This document shows, piece by piece, positions 1 to 8,194 of a DNA stretch of 10,517 nucleotides. Within the stretch, counting starts at the first letter, position 1, and each line of letters opens with the position of its first letter. The position numbers were made by a program, and so were the translations under genes. The stretch covers positions 1-10,517 of the forward strand of contig JACPJY010000033.1 in the NCBI GenBank assembly GCA_016187325.1, given 5' to 3'. Source of the stretch: Rhodospirillales bacterium (GTDB taxonomy: Bacteria > Pseudomonadota > Alphaproteobacteria > Rhodospirillales > Casp-alpha2). The notes below the pieces were generated by a model. The model was not told where the DNA came from. It did not search any database and saw only the letters and a list, made by a program, of their open reading frames with translations.

Positions 1-99
1 GCCTATATTGCCCGTGCGATCGGGCGCGACCCGGACCTGTGGGTTGTCGAGATCGAGCACAAGGACGGCTGGCACCCGTTCGGCGGCAGGGAGATCTAG
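1..99 (+). CDS. 3' end of an unrecognised protein-coding gene (partial)
   Basis: An open frame enters from the left edge in frame 1 and ends at TAG (97-99), giving the last 32 residues of a protein. The visible tail contains LWVVEIEHKDGWHPFGG, a mix of hydrophobic strand-like and charged residues with no signal or membrane segment. I do not recognise the family and assign no function. The codons favour G or C in third position, as in neighbouring genes, and a GC-rich hairpin follows the stop, which supports a real gene end. Because only about 30 residues are visible, a chance open frame cannot be fully excluded. Confidence 0.5.
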   Translation, partial: AYIARAIGRDPDLWVVEIEHKDGWHPFGGREI

Positions 100-113
100 G
101 TCGCTCCGCAAAC

Positions 114-132
114 GGGGCGGGCTTTCCCCGCC
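114..132 (+). terminator. GC-rich hairpin after the partial gene, possible terminator
   Basis: GGCGGG (116-121) pairs with CCCGCC (127-132) across a 5-nt CTTTC loop, 17 nt after the stop of the partial gene. No T-run follows, so it is not a classic intrinsic terminator. It could be a Rho-assisted end or simply a GC-rich hairpin. Confidence 0.3.
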
Positions 133-155
133 GGCGGTGATACAATCGCCGGCGC

Positions 156-410
156 ATGGAATTGATGCAGGATCAGACCCTCCGGATCGAGGATGTCTAC
201 GTGCCGGTGAAGCGTCGCAAGACGCTCGATCCGAAACGCGTTAAGGAAATCGCCGAGAGCATGCTGGAGGTCGGGCAGCGGACGCCGATCCTGGTGCGTC
301 GCGACGGCGACGGCTTCGTTCTCGTCGAGGGTTTGCACCGGCTGGAAGCGTGCAAGGCGCTCGGCGATAAGACCATCGTCGGCCTGGTGGTGCAGGCCCG
401 CCGGAGATAG
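156..410 (+). CDS. small ParB/sulfiredoxin-fold (ParB N-terminal domain) protein
   Basis: This 84-residue protein consists almost entirely of a ParB N-terminal (ParB/Srx-fold) domain. Visible hallmarks are a hydrophobic strand followed by YVPVKRR, the LDPKRVKEIAESMLEVGQ helix, the strand pair PILVRRDGDGFVLVEG, and the nucleotide-site-like motif EGLHRLEACKALG (about residues 59-71), which corresponds to the GERRxxA region of ParB and the GCHR region of sulfiredoxin. The helix-turn-helix and dimerisation domains of chromosome-partitioning ParB are absent, so it is not a segregation ParB. Members of this fold include CTPases, nucleases, sulfiredoxin and free-serine kinases; which activity applies here cannot be told. 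ATG156 has no clear Shine-Dalgarno sequence. ATG165 (codon 4) is an alternative start with a weak GGAA in front. It converges on the LysR gene. Confidence 0.82.
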   Translation: MELMQDQTLRIEDVYVPVKRRKTLDPKRVKEIAESMLEVGQRTPILVRRDGDGFVLVEGLHRLEACKALGDKTIVGLVVQARRR

Positions 411-425
411 GCCCGCGCCCGTCAG

Positions 426-448
426 CGCCGCGGCATTTCGGCGTGGCG
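426..448. terminator. hairpin between convergent genes, possible terminator
   Basis: Bases 426-432 pair with 442-448 (7 bp including one G-T wobble) around a 9-nt loop. It sits between the convergent ParB-like and LysR genes, where a bidirectional terminator would be expected. There is no T-tract on either side, so confidence is low. Confidence 0.25.
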
Positions 449-495
449 ATACGATCCTTGAGCACCGCCATGCCCCGTCCATGGCTCGCCATATT

Positions 496-1449
496 TCAAG
501 CCTGGTTTTGCGTCGGGCCGAGCGTTTGGGGTAGGCCCGCGAGCTTGCTCAGCCCACGCGCGTCCGCCGCCGCTTCGGCCAGCAGCCAGTCGCGGAAGGT
601 GGCGATCTTAGGCCGTGCGGCTGTGGCCTTGGGACAAACGATCCAATAGGCGTAAGGCACTTTCAATGCCAGTTCGAACGGCCGCACCAGGCGCCCGGTC
701 AGCAGATCGTGGGCGGCGAGCGTGGTGCGCGCCAGCGCTACCCCCTCCTGCCCGTCGACGGCGGCATCGATGGCCATGCTGGCTTGGTTGAACACCGGGC
801 CGCGGCTGACGTCGACGCCGGCGACGCCGGCCGCCTCCAGCCAAGCGCGCCATTCGTCGCGGTTATTCACGTAGAACAGCGTCTGCCGCGCCAAGTCGCC
901 GGGTGTGCGGAGTCCCTCCCTGCCGGCCAGTAGCCGCGGGCTGCACACCGGGAACAGCTCCTCCTCGCACAGTCGGGTCACTGCGAGCCCCGGCCAAGTG
1001 CCGTCGCCGTGGCGGATGGCGAGGTCGATGTCCTCGCGGGCGAAATCGACGTGATGCAGGGACGCACTGACTCGCATGTCGATCCCGGGATGGGCGGCGG
1101 CGAAGCCGCCGAGGCGGTGCACCAGCCACTTGGCGGCAAAATTCGGAGAAGTGGTGACGGTGAGCACGCCGCGGTTTTCCCGCTCGAGCAGCCTCTCGGT
1201 GCCGGCCGCCAAGCGGTCGAAGGCGTCGCGAACCACCTCCAGGTAGGAGCGCCCCGCCTCGGTGATCGCCAGCCGCTGCCGCTCGCGCCGGAACAGCTTC
1301 AGCCCGAGCGAATCTTCCAACCCTTTCACCTGATGGCTGACGGCGCCTTGGGTGACGTGCAGCTCGGCGGCCGCCCTGGTGAAGCTCTCGTGGCGGGCGG
1401 CCGCCTCGAAGGCCTTGAGCGCGTTGAGGGACGGCAGACAGCGCCCCAT
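496..1449 (-). CDS. LysR-family transcriptional regulator, GcvA-like subgroup
   Basis: A full-length 317-residue LysR-type regulator. Residues 7-66 form the winged helix-turn-helix, with the family pattern LKAFEAAARHESFTRAAAEL followed by VTQGAVSHQVKGLE and LGLKLFRR. A linker helix (about 67-90) leads to the periplasmic-binding-protein-like effector domain (about 93-300). The ending PYAYWIVCPK...RPKIATFRDWLLAEA is typical of GcvA-like regulators. It should bind DNA as a multimer and respond to a small molecule that I cannot identify. The start ATG is preceded by AAGGGGGT at good spacing. It is transcribed away from a DUF1127 gene across 132 bp containing a direct repeat, the usual LysR arrangement of regulator and divergent target. 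Many alphaproteobacteria carry several GcvA paralogues, so a role in glycine cleavage is not implied. Confidence 0.94.
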   Translation of the reverse strand: MGRCLPSLNALKAFEAAARHESFTRAAAELHVTQGAVSHQVKGLEDSLGLKLFRRERQRLAITEAGRSYLEVVRDAFDRLAAGTERLLERENRGVLTVTTSPNFAAKWLVHRLGGFAAAHPGIDMRVSASLHHVDFAREDIDLAIRHGDGTWPGLAVTRLCEEELFPVCSPRLLAGREGLRTPGDLARQTLFYVNNRDEWRAWLEAAGVAGVDVSRGPVFNQASMAIDAAVDGQEGVALARTTLAAHDLLTGRLVRPFELALKVPYAYWIVCPKATAARPKIATFRDWLLAEAAADARGLSKLAGLPQTLGPTQNQA

Positions 1450-1463
1450 AGGACCCCCTTATC

Positions 1464-1493
1464 ATTAGAAAAACTCATCAATACTAGAGAAAC
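1464..1493. promoter_or_regulatory. direct repeat, candidate LysR operator
   Basis: Two copies of AYTAGARAAAC occur at 1464-1474 (ATTAGAAAAAC) and 1483-1493 (ACTAGAGAAAC). Their starts are 19 bp apart, about two helical turns. The first copy contains ATTAG, the complement of the CTAAT core reported for E. coli GcvA sites. They lie 15-44 nt upstream of the LysR start, where autoregulation would act, and just ahead of the candidate DUF1127 promoter, where activation would act. That this is the operator of the adjacent LysR protein is inferred. Confidence 0.5.
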
Positions 1494-1499
1494 GATGCT

Positions 1500-1529
1500 T
1501 TGCCGGCAAGATGTTTTTCGCAGTATTCG
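1500..1529 (+). promoter_or_regulatory. candidate sigma70 promoter for the DUF1127 gene
   Basis: TTGCCG (1500-1505) and TATTCG (1524-1529) are separated by 18 bp. Each box matches the sigma70 consensus at four of six positions. The direct repeat at 1464-1493 ends just upstream of the -35 box, as in LysR-activated promoters. The match is modest, so the start of transcription is uncertain. Confidence 0.3.
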
Positions 1530-1581
1530 TGCGGTCCTAACCCGTCGCTTGTGACGGGGAGTCATGCAAGGAGATTGAAAA

Positions 1582-1827
1582 ATGTTGAGGACCTCTGTGT
1601 ATTCGAATCGGCCTGGTGCCGGCCTCGGCGAAACCGTCACCGCCCTGGCGCTGGCCGACCGCTGGCGGCGCTGGGCCGGGCAACTGGCGGCGACGCTCCG
1701 CCTGTGGCGGCAGCGGGCCCGCAGCCGCCGGGCCTTGGTCGGCCTCACCGACCGCGAGCTCGCGGATATCGGCATCTGCCGCTACGACGCCCGTATCGAG
1801 AGCAACAAGTCGTTCTGGCGCGACTGA
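1582..1827 (+). CDS. DUF1127 (YjiS-like) small protein
   Basis: This 81-residue basic protein ends in the DUF1127 signature at about residues 52-81: LVGLTDRELADIGICR, then YDARIES and KSFWRD. The preceding segment (about 25-50) is rich in Arg and Trp and likely helical. The ATG has a strong Shine-Dalgarno sequence, AAGGAG at 1568-1573. Some short DUF1127 proteins in alphaproteobacteria have been linked to RNA turnover and to phosphate or carbon physiology. The longer form seen here is usually of unknown function. It lies divergent from a GcvA-like LysR gene and is probably that regulator's target. It stands alone: a hairpin follows the stop, and the next gene has its own promoter candidate. 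Confidence 0.92.
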   Translation: MLRTSVYSNRPGAGLGETVTALALADRWRRWAGQLAATLRLWRQRARSRRALVGLTDRELADIGICRYDARIESNKSFWRD

Positions 1828-1830
1828 AAT

Positions 1831-1857
1831 CCGGCGCTCAGCCGCGGGCGGCGCCGG
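1831..1857 (+). terminator. GC-rich hairpin after the DUF1127 gene
   Basis: CCGGCGC (1831-1837) and GCGCCGG (1851-1857) are perfect 7-nt inverted arms that begin 3 nt after the DUF1127 stop codon. The 13-nt loop can itself fold. No T-run follows. The left part (1831-1852) is nearly identical to 3389-3410, so it may be a dispersed repeat that doubles as a transcription end. Confidence 0.35.
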
Positions 1858-1886
1858 CCCAGACGCCGATCCCGGATCCATCCCGC

Positions 1887-1914
1887 CTGCCAAGGCGATC
1901 CCGTCTGTTATAAA
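1887..1914 (+). promoter_or_regulatory. candidate extended -10 promoter for the amidase
   Basis: TG-T-TATAAA (1906-1914) is an extended -10 element, with CTGCCA (1887-1892, four of six to the -35 consensus) 16 bp upstream. It lies about 36 nt before the GTG start at 1950. It is one of the few AT-rich spots in this 122-bp gap, which supports a promoter. Confidence 0.4.
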
Positions 1915-1949
1915 GGTCGCCGGCAGGCCGTCCCGGGAGAAGGCGCGGC

Positions 1950-3371
<1,422 letters not shown>

Positions 3372-3395
3372 CAGGGGCTCGGGACAGGCCGGCGT

Positions 3396-4751
3396 TCAGC
3401 CGCGGGCGGCTTCCGTGGCGGCGCGGCGGCCGGCGGTGAGCTTGCGGATGACGACGTAGAACACCGGCGTGAAGATCAGCCCAAACAGGGTGACGCCGAT
3501 CATGCCGAAGAACACCGCCGTGCCGAGCGACTGGCGCATCTCCGCTCCCGCGCCGGTGGCGATCACCAGCGGCGTCACGCCCAGGATGAAGGCGAACGAC
3601 GTCATCAAGATCGGCCTCAGCCGAACGCGGGCGGCCGACACTACGGCGTCGAACAGCGGCTCGCCGGCGTCCTGGTTCTGCTTCGCGAACTCGACGATCA
3701 GAATGGCGTTCTTGGCCGCCAGCCCGACCAGCACCACGAACGCGATCTGCGCCAGGATGTTGACATCCATGCCGCGTAGCGTCAGGCCGGTGACGGCGGC
3801 CAGCAGGCACATGGGTACGATCAGGATCACGGTCAACGGCAGCGACCAGCTCTCGTACTGCGCCGCCAGCAGCAGGAACACGAACACCACCGCAGCGCCG
3901 AATACGATCAACGCGGTATTGCCGGCCTGCTTCTCCTGGAACGCGAGCTCGGTCCACGCGAAGCCGAATCCTTCCGGCAGCCGCTCGGCGGCCAGCTTTT
4001 CCATTGCCTGAAGGCCGTAGCCGCTCGAATAGCCCGGCAGCGGCGCGCCGAGTAGCTCGGCGGCGGTGTAAAGGTTGAACCGCGCTATGCGGTAGGGCCC
4101 GGTGATGTACTTGAATGAAGCCACCGAGCCGACCGGCACCATCTCGCCCTTGTTGTTCCGCGTCTTCAGATTGGAGACTGTCTGGATGTCCTCGCGGAAT
4201 TTTCCGTCGGCCTGGGCGGTGACCCGGTACGAGCGTCCGAGCATGTTGAAGTCGTTGACGTAGGACGAGCCGAGGTAGATCGCCAGCACCTCGGCCAGCT
4301 TTTCTTCCGGCACGCCGAGGATTTCCGCCCGCACCGGGTCGAGATCGGCGTAGATCTTCGGCGTGCGGGTGTTGAACAGCGTGAACACGCGGCCCAGTCC
4401 CGGCGTCTGGTTGGCCGCTGCCACCATGTCGTTGGCCGCCGCCTCAAGCGCGTCGAGCCCGCGGCCGCGCCGGTCCTGGACCATCATTTTGAAGCCGCCG
4501 GAAATGCCGATGCCGCGCACCGGCGGCGGCGCTACCGAAATGATGAAGGCGTCCTGGAAGGCGCTGAGCCGCTGGTTCAAGAGCGCCTGCACCTGCGGTC
4601 CCTGGAGTCCCTTCTTGGCGCGTTCGCGGAACGGCTCCAGCGTCGAGAACACGACCGCCGAATTCGGGGCATTGGTGAAGGTGCTGCCATCGAGGCCGAC
4701 GATCGGCACCGCGTGGGCGACGCCCGGCGTTTTCAGGATCACCTTCGTCAC
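3396..4751 (-). CDS. 3' open frame of the broken RND pump (C-terminal half)
   Basis: This frame carries the C-terminal RND half: the second periplasmic porter domain and TM8-12. It contains the motifs LVGLAAKNAILIVEF and LMTSFAFILGVTPLVIATG and the typical ending FTPVFYVVIRKL. The first in-frame start-type codon inside the homologous sequence is a GTG at 4751 (451 residues), but homology extends 22 codons upstream to 4817. The start is therefore only where an open reading frame could begin, not a real gene start. No Shine-Dalgarno or promoter was recognised there. It is best read as the tail of the pseudogene. Confidence 0.5.
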   Translation of the reverse strand: MTKVILKTPGVAHAVPIVGLDGSTFTNAPNSAVVFSTLEPFRERAKKGLQGPQVQALLNQRLSAFQDAFIISVAPPPVRGIGISGGFKMMVQDRRGRGLDALEAAANDMVAAANQTPGLGRVFTLFNTRTPKIYADLDPVRAEILGVPEEKLAEVLAIYLGSSYVNDFNMLGRSYRVTAQADGKFREDIQTVSNLKTRNNKGEMVPVGSVASFKYITGPYRIARFNLYTAAELLGAPLPGYSSGYGLQAMEKLAAERLPEGFGFAWTELAFQEKQAGNTALIVFGAAVVFVFLLLAAQYESWSLPLTVILIVPMCLLAAVTGLTLRGMDVNILAQIAFVVLVGLAAKNAILIVEFAKQNQDAGEPLFDAVVSAARVRLRPILMTSFAFILGVTPLVIATGAGAEMRQSLGTAVFFGMIGVTLFGLIFTPVFYVVIRKLTAGRRAATEAARG

Positions 4752-6534
4752 CTCGAGCGTGACCTTTTCCGTGCGCGCCAGCGACGAGCCGGGCGGCAGC
4801 TGGATGACGTTGATGAGGTGCCGGGATGAATCCGGTCGGCGCGCGCGAGAATTGCCAAGCGGTGAGCCCGACCAGCCCGCCGTAGGCGACGAGCACGATG
4901 ACGGTGGTGCGGACCAGCCGCCGCACCAAGTTGCCGTAGCCGCCGGAGACCCTGTCGAAACCGCGGTTGAACCAGCCGAAGAACCGGTGGACCAGCAGGG
5001 TCAGGATGTTGCCGTTGCCGGCATGGGCGGAGTGCGGCTTGAACAAGAGGGCACACAGCGCGGGCGAAAGCGTCAACGACACCAGCAGCGAAATCACCGT
5101 CGAGGCGGCGATGGTGACCGCGAACTGGCGGAAGAACTGGCCGGTGATGCCGCCGATGAAGGCGGCGGGCAGGAACACCGCCGACAGCACCAGCGCGATC
5201 GCGATCAGCGCGCCGCCGACTTCGTCCATGGTCTTGTGCGCGGCCTCTCTCGGCGACATACCGGCACGCAGGTTGCGCTCGACGTTCTCCACCACCACGA
5301 TGGCGTCGTCGACGACGATGCCGATCGCCAGCACCAGGCCGAACAGCGACAGGTTGTTGAGCGAGAAGCCGAGCCCTGCCAGCACCGCGAAGGTGCCGAT
5401 CAGCGACACCGGGATGGCGACGATGGGTATGATCGAGGCGCGCCACGTCTGCAGGAACAGGATCACCACCACCACCACGAGGAACACCGCCTCGAAGATG
5501 GTCAGGATGACCTCGTTCACCGACTGCGAGATGAACTGGGTCGGGTTGTAGACGATGTCGTAACGCAGCCCCGAGGGGAACGACTTGGAAAGCTCGTCCA
5601 TGGTCTTCCTCAGCGCCGTTGCTGTCGCCAGCGCGTTCGACCCCGGCCGCTGGAAGATGCCCATCGGCACGGCGATACGGTCGTCGAGGTAACCGTTGCG
5701 GCTGTAGTCCTGGGCGCCGAGTTCGACGCGCGCGACGTCGCGGAGCCGCGTCACCCGGCCGCCGTCGGCCTTGATGACGATGCCCTCGAACTGTTCGGCG
5801 TCGGTCAGCCGCCCGAGCGTCTCGATGCTGAGCTGAAAGGCGCCGGGCGCCGGCACCGGCGGCTGGCCGATCATCCCCGACGCCACCTGGGTGTTCGACG
5901 CCCGGAGCGCCGCGACCACATCGCCGGCGGTCAGGTTGCGCGCCGCCAGTTTCTCGGGATCCAGCCAGATTCGCATCGAATAATCGCGGGCACCGAAGAT
6001 GGTGATATTGCCGACGCCGTCGATGCGCGCCAGCACGTCCCTGACATTGAGCGTCGCGTAGTTGGAGATGTAGAGCTGGTCGCGCGAGCCGTCGGGCGAG
6101 CTCAGATGGATGACCAATAACAGGTCGGGGGACTGCTTGCTGACGACGACGCCGGTGTTGCGCACTTCTTCGGGCAGCCTCGGCTCGGCGATGGCGACGC
6201 GGTTTTGGACCAGCACCTGGGCTTTGTCGAGGTCGGTGCCGAGAGCGAACGTCACCGCGATCGACAACCGCCCGTCGCCGGTCGCTTGCGACGTCATGTA
6301 TAGCATGTTGTCGACGCCGTTGATCTCCTGCTCGAGCGGCGTGGCGACGGTCTTGCTGACGGTTTCGGCGGACGCGCCGGCGTACTGGGCGCTGACCGTG
6401 ATCGAGGGTGGCGCGATCTCCGGGTATTGCGCCACCGGCAAGGTAAAGAAGGCGACCACGCCGATTAGCGTGATCAGAATCGAAATGACCGAGGCGAAGA
6501 TCGGACGCTCGATGAAGAAATGGGAAATTTTCAT
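4444..6534 (-). CDS. 5' open frame of the broken RND pump (residues 1-572 plus aberrant tail)
   Basis: If translated as it stands, this frame gives a 696-residue protein. The first 572 residues are RND sequence: TM1, the first periplasmic loop and TM2-7. The last 124 residues (from about base 4818) are out-of-frame and rich in Arg, Ala, Gly and Pro. The product lacks the second periplasmic loop and TM8-12, including the Lys and Thr of the proton relay, so it could not pump. The ATG at 6534 is supported by the family N-terminus (KISHFFIERPIFA). The Shine-Dalgarno sequence is weak (GGGA about 11 nt upstream), consistent with translational coupling to the adaptor gene just before it. Confidence 0.6.
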   Translation of the reverse strand: MKISHFFIERPIFASVISILITLIGVVAFFTLPVAQYPEIAPPSITVSAQYAGASAETVSKTVATPLEQEINGVDNMLYMTSQATGDGRLSIAVTFALGTDLDKAQVLVQNRVAIAEPRLPEEVRNTGVVVSKQSPDLLLVIHLSSPDGSRDQLYISNYATLNVRDVLARIDGVGNITIFGARDYSMRIWLDPEKLAARNLTAGDVVAALRASNTQVASGMIGQPPVPAPGAFQLSIETLGRLTDAEQFEGIVIKADGGRVTRLRDVARVELGAQDYSRNGYLDDRIAVPMGIFQRPGSNALATATALRKTMDELSKSFPSGLRYDIVYNPTQFISQSVNEVILTIFEAVFLVVVVVILFLQTWRASIIPIVAIPVSLIGTFAVLAGLGFSLNNLSLFGLVLAIGIVVDDAIVVVENVERNLRAGMSPREAAHKTMDEVGGALIAIALVLSAVFLPAAFIGGITGQFFRQFAVTIAASTVISLLVSLTLSPALCALLFKPHSAHAGNGNILTLLVHRFFGWFNRGFDRVSGGYGNLVRRLVRTTVIVLVAYGGLVGLTAWQFSRAPTGFIPAPHQRHPAAARLVAGAHGKGHARGDEGDPENAGRRPRGADRRPRWQHLHQCPEFGGRVLDAGAVPRTRQEGTPGTAGAGALEPAAQRLPGRLHHFGSAAAGARHRHFRRLQNDGPGPARPRARRA

Positions 6535-6547
6535 CGTCTCGGCGTCC

Positions 6548-7825
6548 CTACGGCTTAGCGGCGCCGGCCCGGATTTGGTCTTCCTGGGGCGCGACCTTGG
6601 CGCCCGGCCGCACCCGCATCAGGCCGTTGATAATGACGCGATCGTCGGGCGCAAGCCCGTCGCGGATAATCCTGAGATCGCCGTCCATACGGGGGCCGAG
6701 GGTGATCGTCTTGACGCCGACGGTGTTGTCGGCGGCAACAACGTAGACGATCTTCCGCGACTGGTCGGAGGCGATGGCGGCCTCCGGAATCAGGGTGGCC
6801 GCGTGCGGCTTGGAAACTGGCGCCCGGATCCGTCCGAACTGCCCCGGCACGATAAACAGGTCGGGATTGGGGAATACGGCGCGCACCCGGATCGTTCCCG
6901 AGGAACGGTTGAACACGTTGTCGACAAAGTTGACGGTCCCCTGCCGCGTCCACTGCTGCTCGTCCGGAAGCTGCGCGAACACGGGGATCGGGTGGTCTCT
7001 GGCCGATTTGACGTCGCCCACCTCGACGGCGCGCTTGTACGAAAGGGCGTCCGACTCGCTGACGTCGAAGATGAAATTGATGGGGTCGAGCGTGACGATG
7101 GTGGTCAACAGCGTCGTGGCGCCGCTCGTCCCGCCGGTGATCAGGTTGCCGACGCTGACCTCGTGGCGGCTGATGCGGCCGGAAACCGGCGCCGTCAGCC
7201 GCGTGTAGTCGAGATTGAGCTTGGCGGTGTTGACCGCCGCCTTGGCGATGTCGACGGCGGCGGTCGCCGAGCGCAGCTCGGAGAGGCGCTGGTCGTATGT
7301 GCTGGCCGCCGCCACGCTCTTTTTCCGAAGCTCGGCGGTGCGGTCGAGCTGGACCTTGGCCAGCTCCACTTTGGCCATCGCATCGGCCAGCAGGGCCTTG
7401 GCGGTCGCCAAAGCGATCTCGTACGGCTCGGGCTCGATGACGAACAACAGATCGCCCTTGGTCACCAGCTTGCCATCCTCGAAGTGGACCGACTTCAGAT
7501 AGCCGCTGACCCGGGCCCGCACCTCGACGTACTCGACGGCCTCGAACTGGCCGGTGAATTCCTTCCACTCGATCAGCTCCCTGATCAGCGGCTTGCTGAC
7601 GGTGACCGGCGGCGGCCCGAATTGCGGTGCCTGGTTGTTGGCGCCCTTCGGCCACAGCAAGTAGGCGAGGCCGAGGGCGGCGACGACCGCCACGGCGACG
7701 GCGAACGGTCGCGGTTTCCCGAACCGCCCGGCGAGGCCGGCGACGGTGGCGCCCAGATCCAGCTCGCCGGATGCCGGGCCGTCGGGGCGTTGCCGCTGTT
7801 TGTCTTTTTCGTGGGGCGACTTCAT
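6548..7825 (-). CDS. RND efflux periplasmic adaptor (membrane fusion protein, AcrA/MexA-like)
   Basis: This 425-residue adaptor links an RND pump to an outer-membrane channel. A charged cytoplasmic N-terminus (1-39) precedes one membrane anchor (about 40-58, FAVAVAVVAALGLAYLLW). There is no lipobox Cys, unlike AcrA and MexA. Next come the first half of the lipoyl domain (GQFEAVEYVEVRARVSGYL to PEPYEIAL, about 92-138), a long helical hairpin (about 139-205), the second lipoyl half (LDYTRLTAPVSGRISRHEVSVGNLI), a beta-barrel domain (about 245-325) and the membrane-proximal domain to the C-terminus. It is intact and full length. AGGGAA lies 9 nt before the ATG. The gene is first in an operon with the broken pump; no TolC-type gene or local repressor gene is present in the window. 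With the pump broken, it may be decaying or may serve another pump. Confidence 0.94.
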   Translation of the reverse strand: MKSPHEKDKQRQRPDGPASGELDLGATVAGLAGRFGKPRPFAVAVAVVAALGLAYLLWPKGANNQAPQFGPPPVTVSKPLIRELIEWKEFTGQFEAVEYVEVRARVSGYLKSVHFEDGKLVTKGDLLFVIEPEPYEIALATAKALLADAMAKVELAKVQLDRTAELRKKSVAAASTYDQRLSELRSATAAVDIAKAAVNTAKLNLDYTRLTAPVSGRISRHEVSVGNLITGGTSGATTLLTTIVTLDPINFIFDVSESDALSYKRAVEVGDVKSARDHPIPVFAQLPDEQQWTRQGTVNFVDNVFNRSSGTIRVRAVFPNPDLFIVPGQFGRIRAPVSKPHAATLIPEAAIASDQSRKIVYVVAADNTVGVKTITLGPRMDGDLRIIRDGLAPDDRVIINGLMRVRPGAKVAPQEDQIRAGAAKP

Positions 7826-7891
7826 CGGCGGCTATTCCCTGGTGATGACAAGGGGCGCGATTCGGCGAAGCGGGTGGGATTGTTGGCGGGC

Positions 7892-7922
7892 GTTATATCA
7901 CGCGGCCGCCCCGGAATGTCGA
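7892..7922 (-). promoter_or_regulatory. candidate promoter of the efflux operon
   Basis: On the minus strand, TGATATAAC (7900 down to 7892) is an extended -10 element. TCGACA (7922 to 7917, five of six to the -35 consensus) is separated from TATAAC by 19 bp. It lies about 67 nt upstream of the adaptor ATG and points towards it. The long spacer is partly compensated by the extended -10. Confidence 0.4.
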
Positions 7923-8055
7923 ATCCATAGTGGCCAACGATTATTCCGGTCGCCTATGCACGGCTTACATGGTTTGCCCGGCAACCCTCGCCGGATGCAA
8001 AGATGGGACGGCCGGAAGCCGGGTCGTCGGAGCCCAAAACCCAGACTATAGGGAC

Positions 8056-8084
8056 TTGACAAATTCCCATAATAGGGTTATATT
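8056..8084 (+). promoter_or_regulatory. near-consensus sigma70 promoter
   Basis: A perfect -35 box TTGACA (8056-8061) and TATATT (8079-8084, five of six to TATAAT) are separated by exactly 17 bp. This is by far the best promoter match noticed in the window. Transcription would start near 8091 and run towards nadK, whose ATG is about 340 nt downstream, so the transcript would cross the whole repeat array. It could instead make a short non-coding RNA. CCC and GGG half-arms inside the spacer could be an operator, but their symmetry is poor. Confidence 0.72.
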
Positions 8085-8194
8085 CACTTTTTATTCAGAT
8101 TTTTTTCTACTTTATGAAGAATACGAGATTATTAGCTCATTAAACGGCCGAGATTCCGAGGCGAGTCGTCAGCCGCGCCATGCGGCCCCGCGAC

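Larger units (their letters stand above)
3396..6534 (-). pseudogene. RND (HAE1/AcrB-like) multidrug efflux pump, broken by a 14-bp deletion
   Basis: This is a proton-driven inner-membrane pump gene of the AcrB/MexB type. From ATG6534 the frame is good for 572 residues (to base 4819): MKISHFFIERPIFA start, TM1, first periplasmic porter domain, TM2-7, with the proton-relay pair D409-D410 in GIVVDDAIVVVENV. The frame then shifts after APTGFIPA. Homology resumes at base 4817 one frame over with LINVIQLPPGSSLARTEKV and runs 473 residues to the stop, carrying the relay Lys in GLAAKNAILIVEF and the Thr in MTSFAFILG. Relatives have about QDQGY at the junction. Exactly five codons less one base (14 nt) are missing, and restoring them gives 1050 residues, the usual family length. 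The gene lies 13 nt after the adaptor gene in one operon. Unless the deletion is an assembly error, the pump is inactive. Confidence 0.93.

Noticed and set aside
4363..6120. 585-residue open frame on the plus strand, antisense to the RND pump gene
   Set aside because: It is the antisense shadow of well-supported RND sequence. The long charged, repetitive protein (Asp, Arg, Gln, His rich) is typical of reverse frames of GC-rich genes.
6110..7930. 606-residue open frame on the plus strand, antisense to the adaptor gene
   Set aside because: It mirrors the adaptor coding sequence, and its composition is that of a reverse-frame artefact with no recognisable domain.
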